Assembly: GCA_037903355.1 (NCBI GenBank)
Contig: JBAJFE010000011.1
Span: 1-64,000 of the forward strand
Length of the DNA: 64,000 nt
Origin: Trichuris trichiura
Taxonomy: Eukaryota > Nematoda > Enoplea > Trichinellida > Trichuridae
Reading direction: 5' to 3'
Position numbers and translations under genes: made by a program. A model generated the notes under the pieces. It was given only the letters and a program-made list of their open reading frames with translations. It did not search any database and was not told the origin of the DNA. This document shows positions 1-12,246 of this stretch, in pieces (position 1 is the stretch's first letter; every line of letters begins with the position of its first letter).

Positions 1-136
1 GAGGGCTGTATAAAAGGCGAGGTGGTGGTGTCGAAGAATAGGAGCGCCTTTCAGAAAACAATTGGATGTCAGTTCAGTCGTTTGCCTCTCATGAAACCGC
101 AGAAAAATTAATCCTCAAGGCATTGGCACGCTCTCG

Positions 137-525
<389 letters not shown>

Positions 526-619
526 CCGCGCACCCTAATCCACCCTGCGCCACGTCGCGTCACAACACACCCCACACCGCACCGCGCAGTAGATGCTCTG
601 CAACTGTTACACCACCGAG

Positions 620-2445
620 TGCACACTAAAAGCTTAGAACACACGCGCAGAAGGCATACAGCACAGACGGACAAAAACGCACTAAACTGCCGAGCAGTGT
701 GTGGGTATTATATACCCTAAAAATCAGCCTTATGCAAATTACTGTCTGACCCTTAGGAGTTTACTGTAAGCGGCTTAGAAACACAAATTGGCGTTGAATC
801 TTCAATTTGCTGCTTTATTTTAGGAATTAGTTCAGCTGACCTGCTATAGTTCGTTTACTTTGAGTAAGTACTATGGCTGTTATGTTGAACATAGTAGAAA
901 AAATATAAGTTTCTTCATTGCCTAAAGTTCTATTGTTTATAATTTAAACAAAAAACTTCTCATCATTGTCAACATCATCCGATAAAAATTTATAATTAAT
1001 TAATTAATGTATTTGTCATATACAAATGTACTGTTAAATTTTTCTTAAGCACGCAATTTAGACTATTTGAAATGACATTGAAGTGATCAAGTTTGCGTAC
1101 TTCTTTCATATAAACATTAATGGATTATTCATTTTGGTGGTTATTCTTATGATCTCTTTACTGTATCGTCCGTAACGCGATTTTCCGCTTCTTTACAAGT
1201 AGAAATTGTAATGGAATCAGTACTGACCAGCTAGCGCATTATTTTCAGCTGTTGTCCCGTTTCCGACCTTTTTCATCGATTGCTTTTTTCACTCTGAAAC
1301 ATTTGAGCGTCCATTTTAAGAGCACTTTGAAAGATTTAAAACAATATCCGCTCAGCATATATTTCAATAAATTTGATAGATGAAAAAATATTTCCCTTTA
1401 CTGTAACGTTTCAATCTCATAGGAGGAATTATGATTGTAGAAATTGAAAAGGTAAACGGGCGCCAATTCCATTGATGCTTATTGAAATGTTGGAAAAATA
1501 AGTTGTTTGTACTTTTTGTAAATGTTTTCAAAATAGCGTTAACGCTATTTTACGGGTGTTCGGTTCGTACGACGTTTTCAATTTCATTACGAATGCACAA
1601 ATATGAAACCAGGAATGGCGGTAGAAATTGAAGAAGGACGCAGCAAATTTATACGTACTTGTTTTGAATAGTTTTGTGGGTTTTAGATATGCACTGTTAA
1701 ATAATTTACTTTGACAAAACCTTGCAGTAATTTCTGATCATTTAGATTGTATTGGCATCAAATTAATAAATAGTTGTCTAGGCTGAGCAATTTCAACTCG
1801 TAACAATAATTTATTCTCTTCGCTTTTGTAATATGCAGAGATTAGAATTTTTGTACAATAGTTGTTTACAGCGAAAAAAACTGTTATATCAGCGACAGTT
1901 ATCCCAAAGTTGTTTTATTTTGTTGAAACATTTAAGCTACTTTTTAAAGTTGTTACTTGTAATTCACCAATGTTTATTTCCCGGTTAAATTATGATCGAC
2001 AAAGTTGAAGTCCATTCTGACAAAAAGCACAAAATGTTTTGATTAAATTAAATGTAACAGTCACTTATTGTCCATTGAGGAAACAAGAAAAACTTTTCTG
2101 TTTCATTTTTTCAGACAGCGTTAACATAATATTAACTCCATTTTCGATTCAATATTCAGGAGTACAAAGCAGCAAAATGAGACGTGTTACAATTATTTAA
2201 AAGTATGTCCACTATTCAGCCATAATAATGGAACGGTCTTGAAGTAGTTGCATTGTTGCGACGCTGTCGTTTAATGTCAAAGAAGACACTTCTAATATCA
2301 GAAAAGTATACATAATTTCTCTATTTAATGAAGGTATATGCTCCGGTTGATCCCAACGTGACGTGATGAAATCCATAAAATGTATTTCAGTGCGGTGCCA
2401 TAATTTCGCCAAAACTTTTGGCTCTTTTTCTTTTTTCTCTTCGTA
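620..2445. other. AT-rich non-coding stretch
   Basis: I see no reading frame, splice-bounded exon or RNA gene here that I can support. The sequence is AT-rich with short TAAT runs near 995-1010. One perfect 22-bp palindrome (1530-1551) is listed separately. Confidence 0.5.
1530..1551. repeat. 22-bp perfect palindrome
   Basis: AAAATAGCGTT followed immediately by its exact reverse complement AACGCTATTTT, with no spacer. It stands alone in AT-rich DNA. It could be a dimeric protein-binding site or simply chance. Confidence 0.7.
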
Positions 2446-2625
2446 AAGGGTGTTTCAATTTTCTTTTTGAAAAAATTTTTTTTACGCTTTCAACCTGTTT
2501 TGTTTTCACGTAACGTTTTATTTCCCTCATAAACATTGTAGACGAAGCTGTGGGGTCCATACACGTTACGTGAAAACAAAACGGGTTGAAACCGCAAAGA
2601 AAAATTTTTCGAAAAGAAAACCTTT
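2446..2625. mobile_element. Foldback / MITE-like inverted repeat
   Basis: The left arm (about 2446-2511) and right arm (about 2567-2625) are near-perfect inverted copies. Both contain GTTTTGTTTTCACGTAACG or its complement and a TTTCAACC block. The spacer is about 55 bp. There is no coding capacity. The structure fits a short non-autonomous inverted-repeat element, but I could not define a clear target-site duplication, so the class is unknown. Confidence 0.7.
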
Positions 2626-3380
2626 AGTTGTTTAAAGTGCAGCTAAAATTCCTGTTTTTGAGTTACTCTTGAAAGCGGCTTTTTATTTTTTATACTTTTG
2701 CCGCGGCAGGTTGGAATCATCCAAAGATTGTATTTCATTGTATGAACTTGATGTTTTTGTCGTAGTTTATCCGTATAGTCGAAGATTTGGCAAATATGTA
2801 ATGAACTATGGATAGTTTTCTAATCCATAGTTCTCATTATCAGCGATGTTTTCAAATATAGAAGTTAAGAACAGCTCATTAAGTACAAACGTTATTGATG
2901 AAGAGAAGAGGGGTTTGTCGTATGCATAGATTCATCATATTTTGTCTTCTTCATCTTTAATAAACGAATGATTGCCGTGAAGACATTGAAAGACTGATGT
3001 GCTATATGAAATGTGAAATTTTTTTAGCAGACACTCTTTGTTATTATTATTTATTAATTTGCTTACAAGAATAAAGTGCTTTGTTATGATTTCTCTAAAC
3101 ATTTTAGGAAAATGATAACTTGCAGATTCGCAATGGTTTAATGATTCTTCGTTCAAAAACTTTCCATTTGTTTTTAGTTTTTGCAAAAGTATCTCTAATC
3201 ATAGGTATACGTTTTGAAAAAGTCTTCCTTAAATGTTCTATGCAATTCCTTCACTTAGCAAAAGAAGAGAACTAAGCGATGCCTTAAAGTAAAATGAAAG
3301 TAATTAGTAATTTCTTTCTTCTACCGCCGTGCTTATAAATAGATTTGATTTATGATTGTTAACAGGGCTGTTTCTTCGTT

Positions 3381-3731
3381 CTTCTACGGATTTTCCCGTT
3401 TTTTCTCTGTGTGATGGTATCTGTGATTACTCGAAACCATTGCTCTACCGACGAATGGATGCGCGATTATTAGCATAAATTCAAACACAATACAGTCAGC
3501 CTTTTTATTTAGAGCTTTCAGAACGCTCTAGTTTTGTCATCAGTGAGATGGACGAGTTTCTGACGAAACTGACGACAGAAGCAGAGCGTTCCGTATGCTC
3601 TAAATAAAAAAGCTGACTGTATTGTTTTTGAATTTATGGTAATAAGCAGTCATCCGCTCGTTGGTATAGCAATTGTTTTGGCTAATTACAGAAACAATCA
3701 CAGAGAGAAAAAACAGGAAAAACCGTAGAAG
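3381..3731. mobile_element. Foldback element copy 1
   Basis: A long inverted repeat. The left arm begins CTTCTACGGATTTTCCCG and the right arm ends in the complementary CCGTAGAAG. Each arm carries a copy of a box resembling GTTGGTAGAGCA (read as its complement on the left), a TTTTATTTAGAGC block and a GAACGCTCT block near the centre. Related elements lie at 3936-4340 and 60066-60303. No protein is encoded. The arms are diverged by scattered substitutions, so this is an old copy. Confidence 0.8.
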
Positions 3732-3935
3732 GTTTAACAGGCAGGAAACAGGCGCCCGTTACAAAGCACACCGTGTTTATGTCAACAGGGCTTTATTGTG
3801 ATTCTTTTCATGGAATGAAATGCGTTCTTTCCATTTTGAAAAACTGAGGTACATTATTTCGTTAGTAAAAATTTCTAACTTTTAATCTCTTTTATTACTC
3901 ATACTGCGCACTTGTAATCAGAAAAACGAATGGTT

Positions 3936-4340
3936 TTTGGTAGATCTTCTAAGGCTTTCTCGGTTTATTTGTCTCTCTGTTGGTATCTGTAATTAAATGA
4001 AATAATTGATTTACCAACGGATGGATGAGCGATTATTAAGAAAAATTGTACAGGACCAATGCACTCAACCTTTTATTTCAGAGCTTTCGGAACGCTCTAG
4101 TTCCGTCGTCAGTGAAATGGAGGAGAGCTCTTTCCGAAATCTGAAAACGAGCTCTCCTCCATCTCACCGACTATGAAACTGAAATGTTCAGATAGCGCTG
4201 AAATAAATATGAATGCATTGGTTCTGTATGTCGTTTCCTAATAATCGCCCATCCATCCGTTGGTAGAGCAGCTGCTTCGTTTAATCACAGATAGTAACAC
4301 GGACAAAAAACGGGAAAAGCGGTAAAAGATGTACCAAGAA
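3936..4340. mobile_element. Foldback element copy 2
   Basis: The same family as the neighbour at 3381-3731, about 200 bp away. It has terminal arms around TTGGTAGATCTTCTA and its complement, then a TCTGTTGGTATCTGT block, an ACCAACGGATGGATGAGCG block and a central AGAGCTTTCGGAACGCTCT motif. The centre is a second, tighter palindrome around GAGCTCTCCTCC. It is non-coding. Confidence 0.8.
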
Positions 4341-5656
4341 CCTCGAAAAATTATCCCGTTACGAATCAACTTGTGTTAGAGAAAAATGAATCTATCAATG
4401 TGAACAAAGACTGCGGAACAATAACCATCATATACTGGTATACTTTCAGATTGAGCATACGCTTGTTTATTTTTGACAATGATAATTTGGACAGATTACC
4501 CATTATTTTGCATAAATCGTAGTGGAGCTTTAATTACCCAATAAGCTTCGGATCAAATTTTCAGTCGTTTGCATATATGTCGAAGAAGAATGAAGAATGA
4601 TTTTTGGAGTTGAATTAGCATACAAAAAGGTTTTACTAATCCGCATAGTGTATTCAGTGAGCCTAGTAAAAGATGAGGATATGGAAGTTTTAAGAATTAA
4701 ACAATTAAAAATGAGCAATCGGTAATTGACTTTCTCCAATTCCGTGAGAGCAGATGTCCCTTCGTAGCGTTAATACATTTCGCAATACATCGCTGGACGA
4801 CGGCTATTGAGAACTATGCTATCATTAGTATTATTTAACGTGTTTCTATTGCTTACGGGTGGAAAGAAATGGTTGTTTAGCGCAGGGATATACGATAGTT
4901 ATTGATCGATAAATCGTTTCATTTCATTTGGCTTCTTTGCGGTTTAACATTCAGGTAAAATTGTTGTTTTGGTTGGATCAATGATGGATTCGTATTGGTT
5001 CCTTTGAAGCACAAGTAAAGCTTTTGTCATTTGCCCTTTTTTATTGGAACACATTATTATCTTCTATTGGTAACCTTACTTTTTGAAGTTGGGTAAAAAA
5101 AGTTCATTACGTTTGCATTTTAGTTTTCTCATTGATTGTTGGCATTTATACTCACGTGTTTAAACAATCACGTTAATTAGCCTTTTATTTGTGTTTAAAA
5201 GAGGATCAAATTCAGTTTTTAAAAAATAATAAGTTTCATTGTATATGACAATGTTTACTCAAAGTAAAATTTGCCTCAAGGCTTGCGCAGTTGCCCTTCC
5301 AATCCCACGTATTAGTAAAGTAAATAGTTTGTGTAAATAATTCGTTCCGTTTTAGTCAGCCGAGCACTCACACTCGTTGCAAAGCAAACAGTGTAAAGGT
5401 TTATTGGTCACGGTCAAATTTGCATAATAAGCATCGACGTGGGCAGAGCACGGTAAATTTAATCTCATTTTTCGATTTTCTCGTCGACGACATCGGCTGA
5501 ACTGTGATCGCTCTCCCTCCTTTTTCGTTCGTCGCAGCTGTGCCTTACACAGTTCCATATTTTGACCCCGCACTTTTTGTTTGCTATTTTTTTGTTTTGC
5601 GTCGATGTGTTATTTACTGAAAAAACTCGTTTGACAAAAACGAGTTTGCTGCAATC
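4341..5656. other. Non-coding stretch between foldback elements
   Basis: AT-rich sequence with no supportable exon. Short frames at 4530-4739 and 5352-5573 on the minus strand lack convincing composition or splice context. Confidence 0.4.
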
Positions 5657-6397
5657 TTTCTCAGAGCTTTCCGGACTCGTCTCATCCTGTCGTCAACGGA
5701 CCGATAAAAAATCTGTTTGCCGAAATGAAGAACAGATATTGCTCTTCCTGTACGTATAGAATAAAAAGTTTTATTAATAGAATTTTTTAGTCTTTCAGGT
5801 TGACAATGTCGAAGCACATGTTGTCATTAGCATATGGTGTCCCCTTCACAGCAAATGAATTTTGTGTGACAATTATTCCGCATTCAAAGAAAAGCGACAA
5901 GGTTTTCTAGGTGATGAATAAAGCAAAAGAAACTGAACAGTTTCTAGAATTTAATCTTATCGTTTTAGTCTGCCGACATGCAGATAAGGACGGCGTTGGC
6001 GACTAATGCTGATAAGGTAATTCCGTTGCAGCATGTCAAATTTGCAAGATTAGAATTGCATTTTTAGGTTTTTAGAATTGCCAAATGGTTGTGTGGAACA
6101 ATTTGAAAAGGGACAAAGTGGACGTCGTTCAACATTGTCGCGTCACTGCTGCATGTATGCATGTTACAGCATGAGGGGATATTGTAGCAGTTGCATGTTG
6201 TTCATGTGAAATAATTTTAATTTCGCGTTTATAGTTCGACTTTGAAGAAATTTGGCTCGCTTCTTGAAAAGATAAGTAAATTTTGTCATATCGATTTTTT
6301 GTGACGAGAACTTCTTTTTCAGGAAAAGTACTCGAATGGACAACTGCTGACTTGCTGACGACGGGACCTGGCCAGTCCTGAAAGCTCTGAAAAACAA
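5657..6397. mobile_element. Element or pair bounded by AGAGCTTTC inverted repeats
   Basis: The left end (5657-5700) reads TTTCTCAGAGCTTTCCGGAC and continues to CTGTCGTCAACGG. The right end (6353-6397), read on the other strand, is TTTTTCAGAGCTTTCAGGAC and continues to CCGTCGTCAGC. The two are inverted copies about 650 bp apart. The same motif occurs inside the foldback copies at 3381 and 3936 and at 18501-18631. Whether the whole interval is one transposable unit is inference. Confidence 0.5.
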
Positions 6398-6527
6398 TGA
6401 AAAAAAGAATTTGTTGATTTCGTGAATAACACTTCTACGCATACATTTTGTGTGATTGCGCGAATAAAATTTTCAACTGGCGCGTGTCTTTTCTGTCGCG
6501 GTTGCAGTCCAACATTTCATAAGGTTT

Positions 6528-8342
6528 ATGGTTCCGTGTTTAGGATCCACACCAACGGATGCAAGAAAACAATTCGAGGACGGAAAAGAAACGAGAAGAA
6601 ACGAACAGGGACAACAAGAGGAGCAAGAAAAGAAAGAGAAAAATGGAAAAGTCCGGGATCAACGTGTAAGTATGCAGTAGGCAGGGCAAGGGTAGGCACT
6701 ATAGGTTCCAGCATGCATACGGGGTTCACATCCAATAGGGAATAGTGGGTTTAGATATTGGTTTCCGGAGGGGAGGGCGGGTGAGATACATTCTACTTGA
6801 GAATAAGGTGCATGGAATGGGAAAGGATAGCTGCCCCCTCCGCCCCCCCCAAAAAAAAAAAAGGGGGGTGGCGGGGTGCGGCGCTATCCGTTGAGATTAG
6901 TAAACAACGACAATATTGCATCATCTGCATGTCACATGTCACGCTTGTCATTTGTCACATGTGCCGCATGTCACATGTGACAGTCGCATGTCGTGTGTCG
7001 TCTGTCGCATGTCGTGTGTCGTGAGTCGCATGTCGTGTGTCGTGAGTAGCATGTAGTATGGCGTGAGTAGCATGTCGAGTGCCGTCTGACGCATGTCGAC
7101 TGCCGTGCGTCCCCAGTGTGAGAAGTAGGAACAGTGGACCTGGAAAGCGGACAATAGTCAATGGGCGCTGGACAGTGGACACTGAACTGAGTGCAAAGAC
7201 CGCGGCGACGAACCCCCATGTAGAAAACAAGGTAGTGGGAATAAGTAGCGGGATGTGGTAGGAATTGCTGTCCTGTTCCGGTCTGTGTGCACGAAAATGA
7301 CCCTGGAGCTGGACAGCGTAGGGTCTTGAAGGGTGACAACTTCCTGACGGGAAAATAGGTAAGGCAGTAAGTGAGTATGCGCGGGAGAGGTTTTAGCTTG
7401 TGGTATCCATCAGTTTTCCCTTCTGAGCTCCCGCTGACCTTCCCATTTGTCGGGTAGGAGAGACAATAATAGTGGGTTTGAGATTGAGAATACTTGTGTT
7501 GTCGTATCGAACTATTATACCGTTGTCGTATTTTCGTTTGCTCCCTTCCAATTGATTTCCCTCAAAAGTTTCGCTTTTCCCTTTGTTCGAAAGTGCAATT
7601 TGTTACAAATAAAAAATTTGAATTGTTCTATAAAAGTGTGATCTCTCAGCCGGTCGCATATCCGGAAAAAGAGTAAAGGTTGACGGCAAAATGCACTTAC
7701 AGCCGGAAAAACCTTGAGCTCTTTACGTTTGATTCTAATGCAAATGAAATTTAATAGTCGCTTTCAGGTTAACAGCAACCGACATTTTGGAGACGTTGGC
7801 CTGTCTAGCAATTGTTGTAGACAAGGTAAGTTGAATTTAAAAAATTTCATTTGCAGGTGAAGTGTTTGTTGCTCTCGCATACGCCAGAATAACTAAATGG
7901 ATAGCGAAAAGAAGTCAAAAAGAAACGAATAGGTATGAACGATAAATTTGAAACGTTATTGTTTCAGTTTAGCATTATGAAACGAAGGAATGGTCACAAC
8001 ATGTTAAAAAGAAATTGCTTCCTCCTAAATGGATTTGGTAAGAAACGTTCATATTGTGTAGTAAGTGTATTTCAGGATTGGAAACAAATGCAAATGGAAA
8101 AATGACGCTTCATAAAAGGTAAGAAAGAAAAATTTTTTCGTTTTGAGTAAACTAAAAGTAAAGTTTCAGATAATCTTGCCGGAGGGAACTGAAGCTGAAC
8201 ATTTGTAAACAATGAAAACAGGTCAAATTCGCTGTTCAAACAGAAAGGAAAAGTAATAGAGCCAAAGAGGTCTGTTAGTTTGCATCGAAGAAGCTACTCG
8301 GATGGAATGCAAACAGGAAAATCAGGTCAAATCGTACATTGA
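6528..8342 (+). CDS. Candidate six-exon gene, product unknown
   Basis: Proposed exons are 6528-6665, 7768-7825, 7857-7932, 7973-8037, 8076-8118 and 8222-8342. They join in phase into about 166 codons ending in TGA. Several donors are strong (CGT|gtaagt, AAG|gtaag, TTTG|gtaag), and intron sizes of 31-103 bp after the first (1.1 kb) fit the genome. Exon 1 is rich in Glu, Lys, Gln and Arg. Exon 3 reads like real protein (GEVFVALAYARITKWIAK). Weak points: the acceptor before exon 6 has no pyrimidine tract, the exon 4 acceptor is TTTAG just after a better TTTCAG, and exon 4 is also open in another frame (HYETKEWSQHVKKK). The 1.1-kb first intron contains a tandem repeat. It could be a decayed gene or a wrong model. 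I do not recognise the product. Confidence 0.28.
6976..7107. repeat. About 21-bp tandem repeat, CATGTCG type
   Basis: About six degenerate copies of a 21-bp unit centred on GCATGTCGTGTGTCGTGAGT. Upstream, from about 6928, lies looser CATGTCACATG sequence of the same flavour. The frames through it on both strands are repeat artefacts. Confidence 0.75.
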
Positions 8343-9062
8343 CCGGGCTAAAGTAAGCGTTTTGCCTTATCTTTGTTACATCAGAGGTCAGATAACGGCC
8401 GTTAGTAGCTGCTGCTGATTTGCATAATGTTAGGTCGTCTTGAAACTGTGACTAATAATATCATATGGAGAATGGTATATCATTGGTACAATCATGATTG
8501 TCATAGTCCTTCTACATTGGTAAGTATATAAGTTAATTAGTTCTGTCATGGTGAATAAAAGTTGACAAACTGACGTTTTAGAGTAAGCGAACGGAAATTG
8601 GTGATGGCAAAGGAAGCGATGAGTAAAAAGCTGATGAAATCTGGCATGAATTCAAGGTGTTAGAATTCACCACAATGGACACAAAGAAATGAATCAGTTG
8701 ACGATGATTTGGTAAGTACCATTTGAAAAAGACCGATCGTTAGCTGAGACAAGCTTGGCATTTCTACTGGTCACATATATTGTGTGTGATAAAGGCATAG
8801 TCTGCGGTAAGCTGTCTTTTAAATTGTTACAAAAAAATAGCTTTTGTTGCACGGATAGATGATGAATTATTTTTAGGCGAAAACAACATTGCAGTTGTTG
8901 TAGTGTATTTCACTGTGATACTATTGCATTCTATGTTTTGCATGCTGAATTGGATAATGAAATAAAGAATTTTTGGGAGGTCCTTCGGGTGAAATGCCAA
9001 AGTAAAACTGACCCAAAGCAGTGTGCATTGTTCTCGATGTCTTGGCAAAGTTTTGTCCCGTT

Positions 9063-9100
9063 TTGAACTAATAACCGCCCATCCATACGTTGGTAGGGCA
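9063..9100. mobile_element. Fragment of the foldback family
   Basis: About 38 bp (CTAATAACCGCCCATCC, then ACGTTGGTAGGGCA) match the arm of the foldback elements at 3936 and 60066. No inverted partner is seen nearby, so this is a solitary relic. It lies in an otherwise featureless stretch from 8343 to 9640. Confidence 0.5.
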
Positions 9101-9640
9101 TCCAGTTTCAGCCGAAAGTCAGAACCTATAAGAAGAACTACACGACATTCTGTTCCATTGGTAAGAATTGATGTTTGCATGCCGGGAGTGTTAATAACAT
9201 TGAATTCTCACACATGTATTAATTGCATGACAGTGATCTCATATATCTATTTGTGTGACATCCTCATGTATTACATCATGGCATGATATAGGTTTGAATG
9301 TGTCGCGTTGTGCTCGTATATAATTTCAAATGTATGGGATAGTATTGTTCTCTCGTTTGACCGTTGGATTCTGGTTATGGGCTTGTAGGTTTTCATTAGA
9401 GGAGGTACGGTGTAGAAGTTGCGAAGTTTACAATGGTTAAAATTGTCTGCAATGGTTAACAAATGGTGTTATATGTTCACAAAGACACAATCCACAAATC
9501 GTTTGTCACGGACGCGATTACAAGGAAAGCAAAGTCGGAAAATGACCGCTCATTTGGCACAATCGGAGCAAAGGTGATGACAAAAAATATGTGAACTGTA
9601 TGCAAACTCGGTTGGCCAATTGTGAGCAGCAGAGATTATT

Positions 9641-9937
9641 TTGAGAAAGGATAAAAAGTGCAAGGTGTGCCGAAAGAAGCAAATGGAAAAGTCACGAATT
9701 GAAAAGTTAAAAAACAATTTAATGGGAATTGAAGAGCTCAAGCAAGATTATGCAATGCTAGCGGAAGAAAGCAGCAGCGACAAGCACAAGAATGGAAGGA
9801 CTACTGTCACAAAAACAACAAAAAGCCTCAAGATCAACGACAAGCGCGACAGGGCAACATGCGACAGACTTGGAATGTACAGAGCTGTTGAAAAGAAAAG
9901 AAAGTTTAAAACCACAAGACATCCACAGCAATTTTAG
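9641..9937 (+). CDS. Lysine-rich open frame, possible exon
   Basis: An open frame of about 98 codons, very rich in Lys, Arg, Glu and Asp, with an amphipathic start (KKQMEKSRIEKLKNNL) that could form a coiled coil. A Cys-X2-Cys pair (KCKVCRKK) lies near its start. No good ATG opens it and no family is recognisable. It may be an exon of the candidate gene upstream or chance. The flanks 8343-9640 and 9938-10540 show nothing else that I can support. Confidence 0.2.
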   Translation: MRKDKKCKVCRKKQMEKSRIEKLKNNLMGIEELKQDYAMLAEESSSDKHKNGRTTVTKTTKSLKINDKRDRATCDRLGMYRAVEKKRKFKTTRHPQQF

Positions 9938-10540
9938 CAGCTTCTGTCATCCTCACACTGACCAATGGACCTATGGACCTTCATGAAACATATTTTGCTC
10001 TGAAATGGGGATACTATACCGTACCTTCTCTGATGGAAATGGACCGCATGTTGCCCATTCTTAAAAAGTACAACACCTGAGAGTAGGAGTTGTACCACTT
10101 GCTTGTAACCCATGGAGCCATACCGTTCCTCTGGTACCTATATACCTGCATGCGAAGTATGAATGTCGCTTCCATGGGTCTAAAATATCTAATGGAGTCC
10201 TATAACGTACAGCGGTCTAGTAGTGGGTATGATTCCTAGATGTATGATTGGAATTGAAGCATACATGTTAGATCGGCATGGAGTGTATAACCCCTGTGCT
10301 GATGGATGTTCTGGCACTGGCATGTTGCCTTCACGTAGAGGGTACATCTCCTACGAGCGTAAATGTTCTTGCATGAAAGGACCGTGCTGACAGTATGATA
10401 ATCCAGCGAGAAAATTGTCATCGCTAACATAGTCATTGCATGAAAAGGAGTCACTGTGCAAGTCCATAAAATCATCTCATGAGGATGTCACACAAATAGT
10501 AGCATCCAACACATTGCATGCTGGAGATCACTGAAAAGTG

Positions 10541-11150
10541 CATGTCGAAGTCATTGCATCAGGGGGTACTCTCGAACCGCTTGACAAAGTCATCGCATGC
10601 GAGAGTACCCCTGTAGATCATGTCAAAATCATCGCATGCGGAGGGTAACCTCAAAATTGCATGTGAGAACCACAGCATGAGGGGATATCCTCAAAATTGC
10701 ATGTCAAAATCATCGCATGCGGAGGGTACCCTCAAAACCGCATGTCAGAATCATCGCATGCGGAGGGTACCCTCAAAATTGCCTGTCAAAATCACTGCAT
10801 GAGGGGAGTACCCCCAAAATTGCATGTCAAAATCACTGCATGAGGGGGTACTCCCAAAATTTGCATGTCAGAATGATCGCATGCGGAGGGTATCCTCAAA
10901 ATTGCATGTCAAAATCACCGCATGCGGAGGGTACCCTCCAAATTGCATGTCAAAATCATCGCATGCGGAGGGTACCCTCAAAATTGCATGTCAAAATCAT
11001 CGCATGGGGGAAATACTCTAATCTGCATGTCGAAATCACTGCATGAGGGGAGTACCCCCAAAAATGTATGTCAAAATCACTGCATGACGGGGTACTCCCA
11101 AAATTTGCATGTCAGAATGATCGCACGAGGGGGTATGACTCATCCATCCA
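10541..11150. repeat. 41-bp minisatellite, about 15 units
   Basis: Units of 40-41 bp begin CATGTCAAAATC. They carry either ATCGCATGCGGAGGGTACCC (type A) or ACTGCATGAGGGGGTACTCC (type B), followed by CAAAATT. Type A units contain the palindromes GCATGC and GGGTACCC. A block of B-B-A units recurs about 246 bp later (10786 versus 11033), giving a six-unit higher-order period. The 60-110-residue frames across the array are repeat artefacts. Confidence 0.93.
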
Positions 11151-11730
11151 TCTCAGAAATAACCGCATGAGAGGTTGTCACTCGCAATGTCACTCGAAAC
11201 GTGGTAATGGGGAAGGAACCACGTGATCAAAAAAATCACACCAGGGGGAAGAAGGTTGCTCAAAAAAACCACTAAGTAAACAAAGACTTAAAAAACGCGC
11301 CGGATGCCGGCATAATACACTCGAATACAGGAGCGGATTCCCGATCCGTGCTAATACCAGGAATCGGATCCACCAATCGGACCGAAAGAACCTGGCCGAA
11401 GACAACCCCCCTCCCAGAAAATGAACCAGGAGAGAGAGAGAGAGAGAGAGACTGAGAATGAAAGACTGAGTGAAAAGAACTGAACATGATGAGAGAAACA
11501 GCTCATCAGCTCAGAGGAGAGAAGATATGAGACGAGATGAGAGAATGATGATCACGAGACGCGATCAGCTGAGAGCGCGATCCATAAGATGATTCCAGAC
11601 CATGTCTTCGAACAGGAGACGATGCTGAAGAGCGAAGTATGACAAAAAATTCTCGATGTGAAAACATCACATCATAAAACAGAGAGATTCATACCCAACA
11701 CCAGGATATGATCTGCTCTGTCAGAGATGA
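11151..11730. other. Purine-rich stretch with a GA run
   Basis: No exon is supported. A (GA)n run of about 22 bp lies near 11430-11451, followed by GAGATGAGA-type low-complexity sequence to about 11580. Confidence 0.5.
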
Positions 11731-11968
11731 TGAAGGAATGAATTGAGTTGCTGAGAAAAATCTCAGCAATGATATGTGTTGAAGTTGAAGACCAATCCAT
11801 TTCTTCTCCACAGAAGTGTCTTCGTCTTTGAAATGCGCTTGAATTGAATGGATGAATGAAGGAATGAATTGAGTTGCTGAGAAAAATCTCAGCAATGATA
11901 TGTGCTGAAGTTGAAGACCAATCCATTTCTTCTCCACAGAAATATCTTCGTCTTTGGAATGCGCTTAG
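11731..11968. repeat. 126-bp tandem duplication with hairpins
   Basis: Two near-identical copies start at 11731 and 11857 with TGAAGGAATGAATTGAG. Each contains TTGCTGAGA-AAAA-TCTCAGCAA, a 9-bp stem with a 4-base loop. The period is a multiple of three, so a repeated minus-strand frame runs through both copies, but nothing else supports coding. Confidence 0.88.
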
Positions 11969-12246
11969 GAAACAGACGGACATCGGTCGACTCTAAAAAC
12001 TTTATTGTCAATTGACGTCAGCAGAAGACAGACAATACCAAACGAGCGAGTCCTCTCTGCCACAGGTATGACAATATTGACTGATTGATCAGACGGATGA
12101 ACAGCGACCCAAAATTTCCAAGTTTTTTTTCCAGCTGTTTTCTTTTTTCAACCTAAAATATTGCAAAAATCAACATAAGCAAAAAACGACAAATTTCTCA
12201 CTCTAAAAATTAGTCAACATGAACTGGCGAGCGTCTTTTCTTCGTC

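Noticed and set aside
10541..11150. CRISPR-like array or tandem-repeat protein gene
   Set aside because: Units are contiguous 41-bp copies without unique spacers, the host is eukaryotic, and the frames exist only because the period is near-constant.
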